Of a stretch of DNA of 7,432 bases, positions 1 through 6,099 are shown one piece after another. The notes under the pieces are model-generated. The model was given only the letters and a program-made list of their open reading frames with translations, made no database searches and had not been told where the DNA came from. A program made the position numbers and the translations under genes. Numbering within the stretch: the stretch's first letter is position 1; every line of letters starts with the position of its first letter. Source of the DNA: Promethearchaeota archaeon (GTDB taxonomy: Archaea; Asgardarchaeota; Lokiarchaeia; Sigynarchaeales; SOKP01); contig DAOUUT010000189.1 of assembly GCA_030668025.1 (NCBI GenBank), positions 1 to 7,432 on the forward strand. The letters run 5' to 3'.

Positions 1-104
1 AAAACACTTATAGGTAAAATTTATTTGTTTCAATAGCAATTTTAAAATTCATTTTTGAGTTAAATAAGTTGCTCTATTTTCAACATTAGTAACAATAAAA
101 CTAA

Positions 105-500
105 TTAAAATTCAATTTTTCCTAAAGTTTTATTTAAAAAATCGTCGCAAACTTTGCCCCCTTCAGGCGTTAAAGTCCAACCGTTTGCCTCTCTCTTAAC
201 CAAACTTAGATCTTCTGTGCTACTTAAAATTTCGTGTACTTCCTCTTCTGTTTTATTAATATTGAAATCGATTCTTAAACTAAATATTATTTCGTCTAAA
301 GGAACCGGTCCTCCAAGCTCATCCTCCATTACGCCTAATGCCGCGATCATTTGCTGCTGTACACCTATGTTACCTTTCATCTCGTTTGAAACTTCGTCAA
401 GTAACCAAGGATGATTATCTAGCATTTTTTTTATCGCTTTTTCATTACCGTTTGCGAAGATTACGTCAAATTCCTCTCGAATTTTTTTCTTTTTGGCCAT
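105..500 (-). CDS. Small basic protein, putative winged helix-turn-helix
   Basis: A 131-residue protein of no family I can name. It opens with a lysine-rich stretch (MAKKKKIREEF), followed by helices predicted by eye at about 11-30, 46-61, 67-78 and 84-95. Next comes a short hairpin (LVKREANGWTLTPEG, 100-114) and a last helix at 115-126. Helix-helix-hairpin ending in a W-x-LTPEG turn is typical of archaeal winged-helix DNA-binding proteins, so a transcriptional regulator is the best guess, from shape only. There are no cysteines for a metal site and no membrane segment. I chose the ATG at 500: an AGGT element lies 8 nt upstream (509-512) and the Met-Ala-Lys start is natural. An in-frame TTG at 521 would add seven residues. 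The gene is divergent from the UPF0182 gene, with 140 bp between them. It could equally be a non-DNA-binding wHTH adaptor. Confidence 0.6.
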   Translation of the reverse strand: MAKKKKIREEFDVIFANGNEKAIKKMLDNHPWLLDEVSNEMKGNIGVQQQMIAALGVMEDELGGPVPLDEIIFSLRIDFNINKTEEEVHEILSSTEDLSLVKREANGWTLTPEGGKVCDDFLNKTLGKIEF

Positions 501-640
501 CAGAAAGTACCTATCTTTCAAAAAAGAAAATCCTTAATATTAGTGATTATCTTTTATATTAACGTATTATATTATCTAAAAAAAATTTATCTTTTTAATT
601 TTAAGTAAAAAAAAAATAGAAACTATTGTTGATTTTACAT
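501..640. promoter_or_regulatory. Divergent promoter region between the wHTH-like and UPF0182 genes
   Basis: This 140-bp spacer is very A+T-rich. Read on the minus strand, 552-558 gives TATAAAA, about 50 nt before the ATG at 500. That would put transcription start near 529 with a leader of roughly 30 nt. For the plus-strand gene, an A-run followed by TTTATC (586-591) is a possible BRE/TATA pair about 50 nt before the ATG at 641. Both assignments are by eye in sequence where such motifs arise easily. No clear Shine-Dalgarno element precedes 641. Confidence 0.35.
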
Positions 641-3640
641 ATGGCAAAAAAATCGTGTGAGAAACATAAAAAATTCAACTATTATTGTCAAGACTGTCAA
701 GATGCGAATATCGTAAAAGATGAGCGTTTTAATTACAAACTATTGAGAAAAAATGGGCATTATAAAGCACTAATTCTCCTGATTATTGGAGTTGTTGCGG
801 TAATTACTTTGATAGCCATTTTCTGGTGGTGGCCCTCTTGGTACGGGAATATTAATCTTCAGGCTCAATTGTATTCAAATAAAGCTGGTGGAATTAATTT
901 CTTTGATTTTTACTTCTTAAATCTGTGGTCTACTAATTTTATTTTCAACAAAACGGCATTAATAGGGGCAGTTATCGGCTCTGTTATAATGAGTTTACCA
1001 CCTGAAAGAAATTTGTTAACTATAATTGGTACGAAGTTAAGATTCGGAAAACCCTCAAGGTTAAAAGCATTAGTGTTTTGGTGGACGATTGGATTTGTAA
1101 TGTTCTATTTATTAGGTTTACTACTTGATATAAATAGTGGCGGCTTTTCTTGGACAATCTATTTGATTGAAAACGGTGAAATTCAAATTAGTCCAACCTT
1201 AATGTTAGACGCGTTTGCTGTTTTATTTGATTCGAATAACAAGGATTTTATAACGATTTTTATCTACTCGAATCTAATTCTCCCCATAGCGTCTTTTATT
1301 TTTGGAGTATTAATTCTTAGGTTGGTTCTTAACATAGTGAAGAATACATATTTACGTAAAAACGACTATTACGTTATTTCAAGTGTTTTCTTAATAATTG
1401 GTTTACTATGTGGACTTGGATTCTTTTTCATTGCAACGTTACCTTTAGACGGTATAGGTGTTATCCAAATATGGTCAGTTATTTTGGGTTTCTTTACAAT
1501 GACATCTTTAGGAATCTTAATGCACTTTTATGGAAAAAAGCAGTTAGAAAAAAATTCGGCAAACCACGTTTTTTCGCTATTTAAACAAAAAAAAATCGTA
1601 TACGTCATAGTAATCGTAATTGCTTTCACATTTACCCCATTAATACTCAGTATTGGACCAACATTAAACCTAAACAACACAGCAGTGTGGACAGAACAAC
1701 AATGGGTAAAAAAGTTTAATAGGGAAATTGAATGGACTTCGGCGTGTGCTGGTTTAGATATGTTTGAAGAACGGTCAATTTCGAACTTTACCCAATCTTC
1801 TACAACTTCCGACGCTACTATGGTATCCCAAGTTAGACAATTTGATCAAACTTTTGCTGTTCAGTATTTAGCGGCTTCAATCGGTTCTACATTCGAGGGT
1901 TTAGCAGATTCAGACATCGTATATATAAATAATAAAGAGTACTGGGTTGCACCTAAAACTGTACGGTTTTCAGAAATTGCTGGAGATTCTGTTCAGACTA
2001 ACACTGAATTATACGATCATGTTGAAGGCTTTTTAGCAATGGATACCTTTACAGGTGACTTAGTAAATGTGACTTCAATTTTCAACATTACTGAAAATTA
2101 TCCGATTTTCTTTGGGGAAAGTGAAAGTGCACGATATCTCGAACAAACTTTAGGTTATTACGAAGCGGGGGCTCTAGGTGCCTATGATTCAGATATATTA
2201 CTGAATACTGAGTGGGCAAATGAAATTCCTGGTATCAAGTATACATACGAGGAAGAACCAGATGGGGTTCTTACTGGCTTGGAAGGGTTTTGGAAAACTT
2301 TAAACATAGGACTTTTTGCTTACGCTTTTGAAAGTGAACATGAGTATTTGATTAATAGAAATGTTATAAGCAGAGTTGAACAGATACTCCTTCCTCAATT
2401 AAGAATTGACAGCGATCCCTACTTAGTATTTGATATGACCAAAGGTAAAATGTATTACGCCGTTTCGATTTATACACACATCAATGTAGGTTCATATGCT
2501 CAATTTCCTATATTAAGATTTTTAGGCGTTAGTTTAGTTGATGTATTAACTGGGGAGATGTCTTTTTATGAAAATCCGAGTTTAGACACTAGCGGTGACC
2601 CAACTTCGCCTCTCTGGGAAATTTATTTGACAAAATACGATTGGCAACCAGTCCCAGATTGGTTAAAAGCTCAATTACGCTATCCAGAGGATTTATTTGA
2701 GTTGCAATTAGAAGCGAATTACAAATATCACGTAAAAAACGCTCAAACATGGAAAAGAGGCGATGATTTCCACGAAAGACCCGAAGATGGTAATTTGTTC
2801 TACATAGAAACTGATTTAGGTCAAGGAATTGAATATATTGGTTTAGATTTAGTTGAATATCAAGGTCAAACAGCGACACTACTCGCAGGAATATATGTAG
2901 TCAGACACGGTGATCATTTTGGTGAAGCAATTTTCTATTATACAAGGGATTCCGAGGAAAGTTTAATTGGTCCTAAAATAGCGAGAGAAACTTATGGCTC
3001 TGAAGCTACCCAAGACCTTACTTTAATCTCAGGTGCTAGACACGGAAATACTTTAATATACCCCCTTGGAGGGTCAATCTATTATTATATCCCTACATAT
3101 AGCACTGCTGGCAGCCTTCAACAGCTAAAATTAGCCGGATTTGTAGAAGCATTTATTAGAAATGTTGGTTATGGTGAAAACGCTCAAGAGGCATACAACA
3201 ATCTGAACTTTACGGAGAGTGAAACGACTTCTGAAGTCCCAATTTCATATAATTTTGAGATGGAAGCTTCTATGTCTTACCCAGATGATCCAGCAAACTT
3301 CGAAATAACTCTTCAAAATTTCGATACTAACTTCTCTGCGGATGGTTTGGATGTTAAAGTTATTCTAACTGCATATAGCTCAACTTCCATTGATGTCGAT
3401 TATAGCTTAATTTTACCTCCAACATATCCAATTGTAAGCACTGCATTTATAGACGGCGACTATTCAGGAGTAAATTTTACAATAATAGATACTACATTAT
3501 ATTTTGGTGAAGGTTTAGTCCTAAATGGATTATTAAACACTACGAAAGGAAACGTAATAATTTACTTTAAATGGACTTTGATTGTCGATGGTGATATTTT
3601 CTACGAATCTCAAGAAAATTTAATATCAGTAATTGAATAA
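641..3640 (+). CDS. UPF0182-family (COG1615) membrane protein with N-terminal zinc-finger-like motif
   Basis: A 999-residue integral membrane protein of the UPF0182 family (Pfam PF03699), whose function is unknown. Residues 6-19 form C-x2-H-x6-C-x2-C, resembling half of a B-box zinc finger. Seven hydrophobic segments follow at about 44-64, 102-121, 142-163, 203-232, 243-268, 271-298 and 318-340. Basic residues before the first segment put the N-terminus inside and the ~655-residue remainder outside. Family landmarks appear in order: a TSACAGLD-like block (366-373), FFGES (490-494), RVEQILLPQLRIDSDPYLVFD (578-598), HFGEAIFYY...GPKIARE (759-783) and GGSIYYYIPTYS (810-821). After about 865 a beta-rich, Ig-like tail is added. 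Eight N-x-S/T sequons lie in the exterior domain, which suggests N-glycosylation. The ATG at 641 is preferred to in-frame TTG codons at 626 and 629, which would add five residues for no visible reason. The length is normal for the family. Confidence 0.88.
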   Translation: MAKKSCEKHKKFNYYCQDCQDANIVKDERFNYKLLRKNGHYKALILLIIGVVAVITLIAIFWWWPSWYGNINLQAQLYSNKAGGINFFDFYFLNLWSTNFIFNKTALIGAVIGSVIMSLPPERNLLTIIGTKLRFGKPSRLKALVFWWTIGFVMFYLLGLLLDINSGGFSWTIYLIENGEIQISPTLMLDAFAVLFDSNNKDFITIFIYSNLILPIASFIFGVLILRLVLNIVKNTYLRKNDYYVISSVFLIIGLLCGLGFFFIATLPLDGIGVIQIWSVILGFFTMTSLGILMHFYGKKQLEKNSANHVFSLFKQKKIVYVIVIVIAFTFTPLILSIGPTLNLNNTAVWTEQQWVKKFNREIEWTSACAGLDMFEERSISNFTQSSTTSDATMVSQVRQFDQTFAVQYLAASIGSTFEGLADSDIVYINNKEYWVAPKTVRFSEIAGDSVQTNTELYDHVEGFLAMDTFTGDLVNVTSIFNITENYPIFFGESESARYLEQTLGYYEAGALGAYDSDILLNTEWANEIPGIKYTYEEEPDGVLTGLEGFWKTLNIGLFAYAFESEHEYLINRNVISRVEQILLPQLRIDSDPYLVFDMTKGKMYYAVSIYTHINVGSYAQFPILRFLGVSLVDVLTGEMSFYENPSLDTSGDPTSPLWEIYLTKYDWQPVPDWLKAQLRYPEDLFELQLEANYKYHVKNAQTWKRGDDFHERPEDGNLFYIETDLGQGIEYIGLDLVEYQGQTATLLAGIYVVRHGDHFGEAIFYYTRDSEESLIGPKIARETYGSEATQDLTLISGARHGNTLIYPLGGSIYYYIPTYSTAGSLQQLKLAGFVEAFIRNVGYGENAQEAYNNLNFTESETTSEVPISYNFEMEASMSYPDDPANFEITLQNFDTNFSADGLDVKVILTAYSSTSIDVDYSLILPPTYPIVSTAFIDGDYSGVNFTIIDTTLYFGEGLVLNGLLNTTKGNVIIYFKWTLIVDGDIFYESQENLISVIE

Positions 3641-3668
3641 TATTTTTTTTTATTTTTTTCTTTTTAAA
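3641..3668 (+). terminator. T-tract terminator of the UPF0182 gene
   Basis: Directly after the TAA stop the plus strand runs almost entirely in T, broken only by single A and C bases up to 3665. Archaeal RNA polymerase stops at such U-tracts without needing a hairpin, and none is seen here. The tract sits in the 73-bp convergent spacer before psmA, where termination would prevent antisense transcription of that gene. Confidence 0.65.
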
Positions 3669-3680
3669 ATAAGGTAACTT

Positions 3681-3710
3681 GAAATAAGCAAATAAAAATT
3701 AGAAGAAGAA
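3681..3710 (-). terminator. Possible pyrimidine-rich terminator of psmA
   Basis: Just past the psmA stop, the minus strand reads TTCTTCTTCTAATTTTTATT, a pyrimidine-rich stretch with one T5 run. It could end psmA transcription, but it is weaker than the plus-strand tract beside it. There is no hairpin. Confidence 0.3.
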
Positions 3711-3713
3711 GCT

Positions 3714-4430
3714 TTATAAAGTCGTTAAAAATTGCTCTACTTCGTCCTTCGAGCACTCGTGATATTTTTTATCTTCAGCCTTAATATAAACAAGTCTGAT
3801 GTTCTCTTTGGTGGAGACTTCATCATTAGATTCTTTAAGCGTATTAAGCGCTAATTTTATGATCTCGTCGAAAGACATTCCTTCCTTATAATTCTCTTTT
3901 AAATATTCTCTTGCAGTTGCTTCGCCACTTCCTAGAGCGTAAGCTTTAAATGCCCGATAAATCCCGCTTGGAGATGTAGTGTAAATTTGAGTGCCTTTTG
4001 CATCAATGGCAACGAAGAAAAGAGCACAACCGAACGGTCTTATGCCTCCATATTGGGTGTATTGCTGCTTTATATCTGCTAAGGATTTTACAAGCATATT
4101 TAATCTTACAGGCTCATCATATGTTAAACGAAAAGATTGTGCTTGAACTCGTGCGTAGTTAATTAAAGTCCTTGAATCTGCATGCAAACCTGCAATAGCA
4201 ACGCCAATGTGCTCGTCAACCTGAAATAATTTATCAATGGAATCAGCATCCATTAGTTTTGAAGGAATTTTAATTTGAGCTCCTAAACAAACAGCATCTT
4301 TTGTTTTTACAGCCACAGCTAAAGTACCGCGCCTTACAGCCTCTAAAGCATACTCTACTTGGAACAATCTTCCTTCGGGCGAAAATACTGTAAGAGCCCT
4401 ATCATATTTTACCTGTCCTCCGCCAAACAT
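3714..4430 (-). CDS. psmA: 20S proteasome subunit alpha
   Basis: Alpha subunit of the archaeal 20S proteasome. Seven copies form each outer ring, which gates access to the proteolytic beta rings in the cytoplasm. The 238-residue length is typical. The alpha signature runs from Y9-D10-R11 (gate motif) through FSPEGRLFQVEYA (16-28). The block QQYTQYGGIRPFG is also diagnostic. K67 in SIDK aligns with K66 of the Thermoplasma subunit (SIEK), the pocket lysine that receives the C-terminal HbYX tail of the PAN/Cdc48 ATPase, so ATPase docking should be intact. As expected for an alpha subunit, there is no N-terminal threonine nucleophile. The ATG at 4430 gives a standard short N-terminus. No psmB, PAN or exosome gene is in the window. 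The gene is convergent with the UPF0182 gene and lies 110 bp downstream of the GTPase gene on the same strand, with its own TATA-like box. Confidence 0.97.
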   Translation of the reverse strand: MFGGGQVKYDRALTVFSPEGRLFQVEYALEAVRRGTLAVAVKTKDAVCLGAQIKIPSKLMDADSIDKLFQVDEHIGVAIAGLHADSRTLINYARVQAQSFRLTYDEPVRLNMLVKSLADIKQQYTQYGGIRPFGCALFFVAIDAKGTQIYTTSPSGIYRAFKAYALGSGEATAREYLKENYKEGMSFDEIIKLALNTLKESNDEVSTKENIRLVYIKAEDKKYHECSKDEVEQFLTTL

Positions 4431-4467
4431 GATTAAATCATCAATTTCCCTAACTTATTTTGAGAAC

Positions 4468-4483
4468 TTTATAAATTTATAAA
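4468..4483 (-). promoter_or_regulatory. Palindromic TATA-like box upstream of psmA
   Basis: TTTATAAATTTATAAA is a perfect 16-bp palindrome made of two TTTATAAA units. The nearer unit (4468-4475) is centred about 41 nt before the psmA ATG. That spacing predicts transcription start near 4445 and a leader of about 15 nt. It is the best archaeal box-A match in the window. It lies inside the 110-bp spacer after the GTPase gene, so psmA probably does not depend on readthrough. The rest of the spacer (4484-4540) is A+T-rich, with short minus-strand T-runs that may end the GTPase transcript. Confidence 0.5.
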
Positions 4484-4540
4484 TTGTTATTAGTTAAAAA
4501 TTAAATAAGCAATTTTAATTTATTGTTTATACATTAAAAA

Positions 4541-5101
4541 CTAAATTTTTCCGGAGGATTTAAGGATTTCTAAAGTTAAAAGCTTAAATACATCTTCTAC
4601 TGAATCACCTTCTTTAGCACTGGTTTCAAAATATTTAAATACATTTAATTCACTCATGAGAGCCTCCCCCTCTTGTTCTGATACTTCTCTTTTCCCCTCT
4701 CTTGCTAAATCGAGTTTATTTCCTACTAAAATACTTGCTTTTTGCTTAATTACTCTTTCAACTTCATCCCGCCACTCTATTAAATCGACAAATGATGAGC
4801 GTCTAGACAAATCATACACATAAATGATGCCCGATGCCCCTCGATAAAATGGTGGACGGACGAATGAGAAATGTTTTTGTCCAGCAAGGTCCCATAGTTG
4901 AAGTTTTACTTGAATTTCGGGATAATCAGCTAACTCTACAGTTTTTGTACTGAAATTTGAGCCAATAGTCATTAAGTAATTTTCTTTAAACTGATTTTCG
5001 CAGTACCTAAGGACCATGGATGTCTTTCCGACTCCGCCATTTCCTACGACGCAAATTTTGTAAATAAATGATTTCTGAAATTTAGAATGTACAGCAGACA
5101 T
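4541..5101 (-). CDS. Rab/Ras-like small GTPase
   Basis: A 186-residue P-loop GTPase of the Ras superfamily, closest in motifs to Rab. All nucleotide-binding motifs are present: G1 GNGGVGKT (20-27), G2 Thr45 in switch I (YLMTIGSNF), G3 WDLAGQ (70-75), G4 NKLD (128-131) and G5 ETSAK (159-163). Gly22 and Gln75 match Ras Gly12 and Gln61, so an active, GAP-sensitive hydrolase is expected. The FYRGASGIIYVYDLSRRSSF block (85-104) is Rab-like. The protein stops at KSSGKI just after the last helix, with no hypervariable tail and no C-terminal cysteine, so prenyl anchoring is not expected. Expanded families of such GTPases are a hallmark of Asgard archaea; the partner and process here are unknown. The ATG at 5101 lacks a Shine-Dalgarno site, and a TTATAA at 5124-5129 lies about 26 nt upstream, which would suit a leaderless mRNA. 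Confidence 0.93.
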   Translation of the reverse strand: MSAVHSKFQKSFIYKICVVGNGGVGKTSMVLRYCENQFKENYLMTIGSNFSTKTVELADYPEIQVKLQLWDLAGQKHFSFVRPPFYRGASGIIYVYDLSRRSSFVDLIEWRDEVERVIKQKASILVGNKLDLAREGKREVSEQEGEALMSELNVFKYFETSAKEGDSVEDVFKLLTLEILKSSGKI

Positions 5102-5221
5102 GGAGATTCAATAATTAATATAGTTATAATATTATCTTATATTCAATAAATAAAATTAATCATATTAAATATTTGGTCTATCGTTAACAAAGTTTCAAAA
5201 TAAATTTGGAGTATTTCTTAA
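5102..5221. promoter_or_regulatory. Divergent promoter region between the GTPase and sirtuin genes
   Basis: A 120-bp A+T-rich spacer. On the minus strand, TTATAA (5124-5129) is about 26 nt before the GTPase ATG. On the plus strand, TTAAATATTT (5165-5174) could serve as the sirtuin's TATA element, with a start near 5195. The sirtuin has a GGAG Shine-Dalgarno-like element at 5208-5211, 10 nt before its ATG, which supports that start. TATA assignments in such A+T-rich sequence are tentative. Confidence 0.35.
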
Positions 5222-6001
5222 ATGAATGATTTGAATGCAAAAATTCAAAAATTTGCTCAACTTATCCTTGATGCCAACAACATCGTAGTATTAACTGGGG
5301 CAGGTATGAGCACAGAGAGCGGAATTGCGGACTTTAGAAGCCCAGGTACTGGTTTGTGGGAAAAAGTAAATCCTGATGAGTTTGCGAGCATCCATTCGTA
5401 TGTGTCTGATACTAAAAAAAATCTAGATTTTATGCTTGAGATGGGTGTGAACATATTTAAAGCAAGACCTAACAAGGGTCATAAAATGTTAACTAAACTC
5501 CAAAAACTTGGCAAATTAAAAGGAATTCTTACTCAAAATATTGATGCTCTTCACCAAAAAGCACATAGTAAAAATATTGTGGAGTTACATGGGACAGCTC
5601 ACGAAGCAATTTGTATGGCGTGTAATAAAATCTATCCCATTACAACGATGATAAATCAAGTTATGAAGGGTGAGAGTCGTCCTTCATGCGAAGTATGTAA
5701 TGGCCTATTGAAACCAAACACGATTTTTTTTGGAGAACCTTTACGTTCAGAAATATTGAGTCAAGCAGACGACATGCTTAATAATTGCGATTTATTAATC
5801 ATTCTTGGAAGTTCTTTATTAGTATATCCCGTGGCATTTTATCCAAGAAAAGCACTTTCTTTGGGTGCTAAAATCGCAATTATTAACATTCAAGAAACGG
5901 ATGTAGATTCATTTGCAGAAGTTGTAATCCACGAAAAAATTGGTGATGTGTTCCCTCGTATCGTTAACATTGTAAAAAATGAAATTGAAGAAGAACATTA
6001 A
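5222..6001 (+). CDS. Sir2-family NAD-dependent protein deacylase (sirtuin)
   Basis: A 259-residue sirtuin, a normal length for prokaryotic Sir2 enzymes. These remove acyl groups from lysine using NAD+, giving nicotinamide and O-acyl-ADP-ribose. The NAD-binding motif GAGMSTESGIADFRSPG is at 26-42, TQNID at 104-108 and the catalytic His123 in ELHGT. The zinc site is Cys131/Cys134 (CMAC) and Cys156/Cys159 (CEVC). The later NAD-pocket motifs FFGEPL (169-174), GSSLLVYP (196-203) and NIQETD (222-227) are intact, so the enzyme should be active. I do not see the Tyr-x2-Arg pair that marks class III desuccinylases such as CobB and SIRT5, which makes deacetylation more likely than desuccinylation. A GGAG element 10 nt upstream supports the start. 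The gene is convergent with an acyl-CoA synthetase gene, a possible substrate by analogy with bacterial CobB and Acs. Histone, Alba or other chromatin proteins are alternative targets. Confidence 0.95.
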   Translation: MNDLNAKIQKFAQLILDANNIVVLTGAGMSTESGIADFRSPGTGLWEKVNPDEFASIHSYVSDTKKNLDFMLEMGVNIFKARPNKGHKMLTKLQKLGKLKGILTQNIDALHQKAHSKNIVELHGTAHEAICMACNKIYPITTMINQVMKGESRPSCEVCNGLLKPNTIFFGEPLRSEILSQADDMLNNCDLLIILGSSLLVYPVAFYPRKALSLGAKIAIINIQETDVDSFAEVVIHEKIGDVFPRIVNIVKNEIEEEH

Positions 6002-6036
6002 TTTAAGATATATATACTTTTATCTCTTCAATAGAA

Positions 6037-6097
6037 ATATAAATAAAAATTAAAAAATAAAAAAATTTGTTATTTAAGTTCTGGAGATCATCCAGAA
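6037..6097 (-). terminator. Hairpin plus T-tract terminator of the acyl-CoA synthetase gene
   Basis: Starting 2 nt past the stop codon on the minus strand there is a perfect inverted repeat: TTCTGGA (6079-6085), a 5-nt loop, and TCCAGAA (6091-6097). It is followed on that strand by long T-runs (plus-strand A-runs about 6037-6066). A stem then U-tracts resembles a bacterial intrinsic terminator. In archaea the U-tract alone would usually suffice. For the convergent sirtuin gene only a short pyrimidine-rich stretch (6016-6029) is seen. Confidence 0.55.
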
Positions 6098-6099
6098 AA

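Noticed and set aside
1..104. A+T-rich left margin examined for a terminator or a gene end.
   Set aside because: It has stops in the frames I checked, no convincing T-tract on the minus strand and no clear hairpin beyond short A/T palindromes.
154..562. Two overlapping plus-strand reading frames (154-414 and 338-562) opposite the wHTH-like gene.
   Set aside because: They are antisense to a better-supported gene, show no domain pattern, and have Ser/Pro/Cys-rich composition typical of shadow frames.
626..640. TTG codons at 626 and 629 as alternative starts for the UPF0182 gene.
   Set aside because: They would add only a few residues with no ribosome-binding site; the ATG at 641 starts directly before the zinc-finger-like motif.
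2589..2879. A 96-codon minus-strand frame inside the UPF0182 gene.
   Set aside because: It lies wholly antisense to conserved UPF0182 coding sequence and has no recognisable motif.
3061..3074. Small C-run/G-run inverted repeat (CCC-TTGGA-GGG).
   Set aside because: It lies inside conserved coding sequence of the UPF0182 gene (the YPLGGS block) and is too short to claim a function.
4551..4559. CCGGAGGAT on the plus strand looks like a strong Shine-Dalgarno site.
   Set aside because: It is the antisense of the GTPase C-terminal codons and no plus-strand reading frame follows it.
5257..5475. A 72-codon minus-strand frame inside the sirtuin gene.
   Set aside because: It is antisense to the invariant NAD-binding motif region; a shadow frame.
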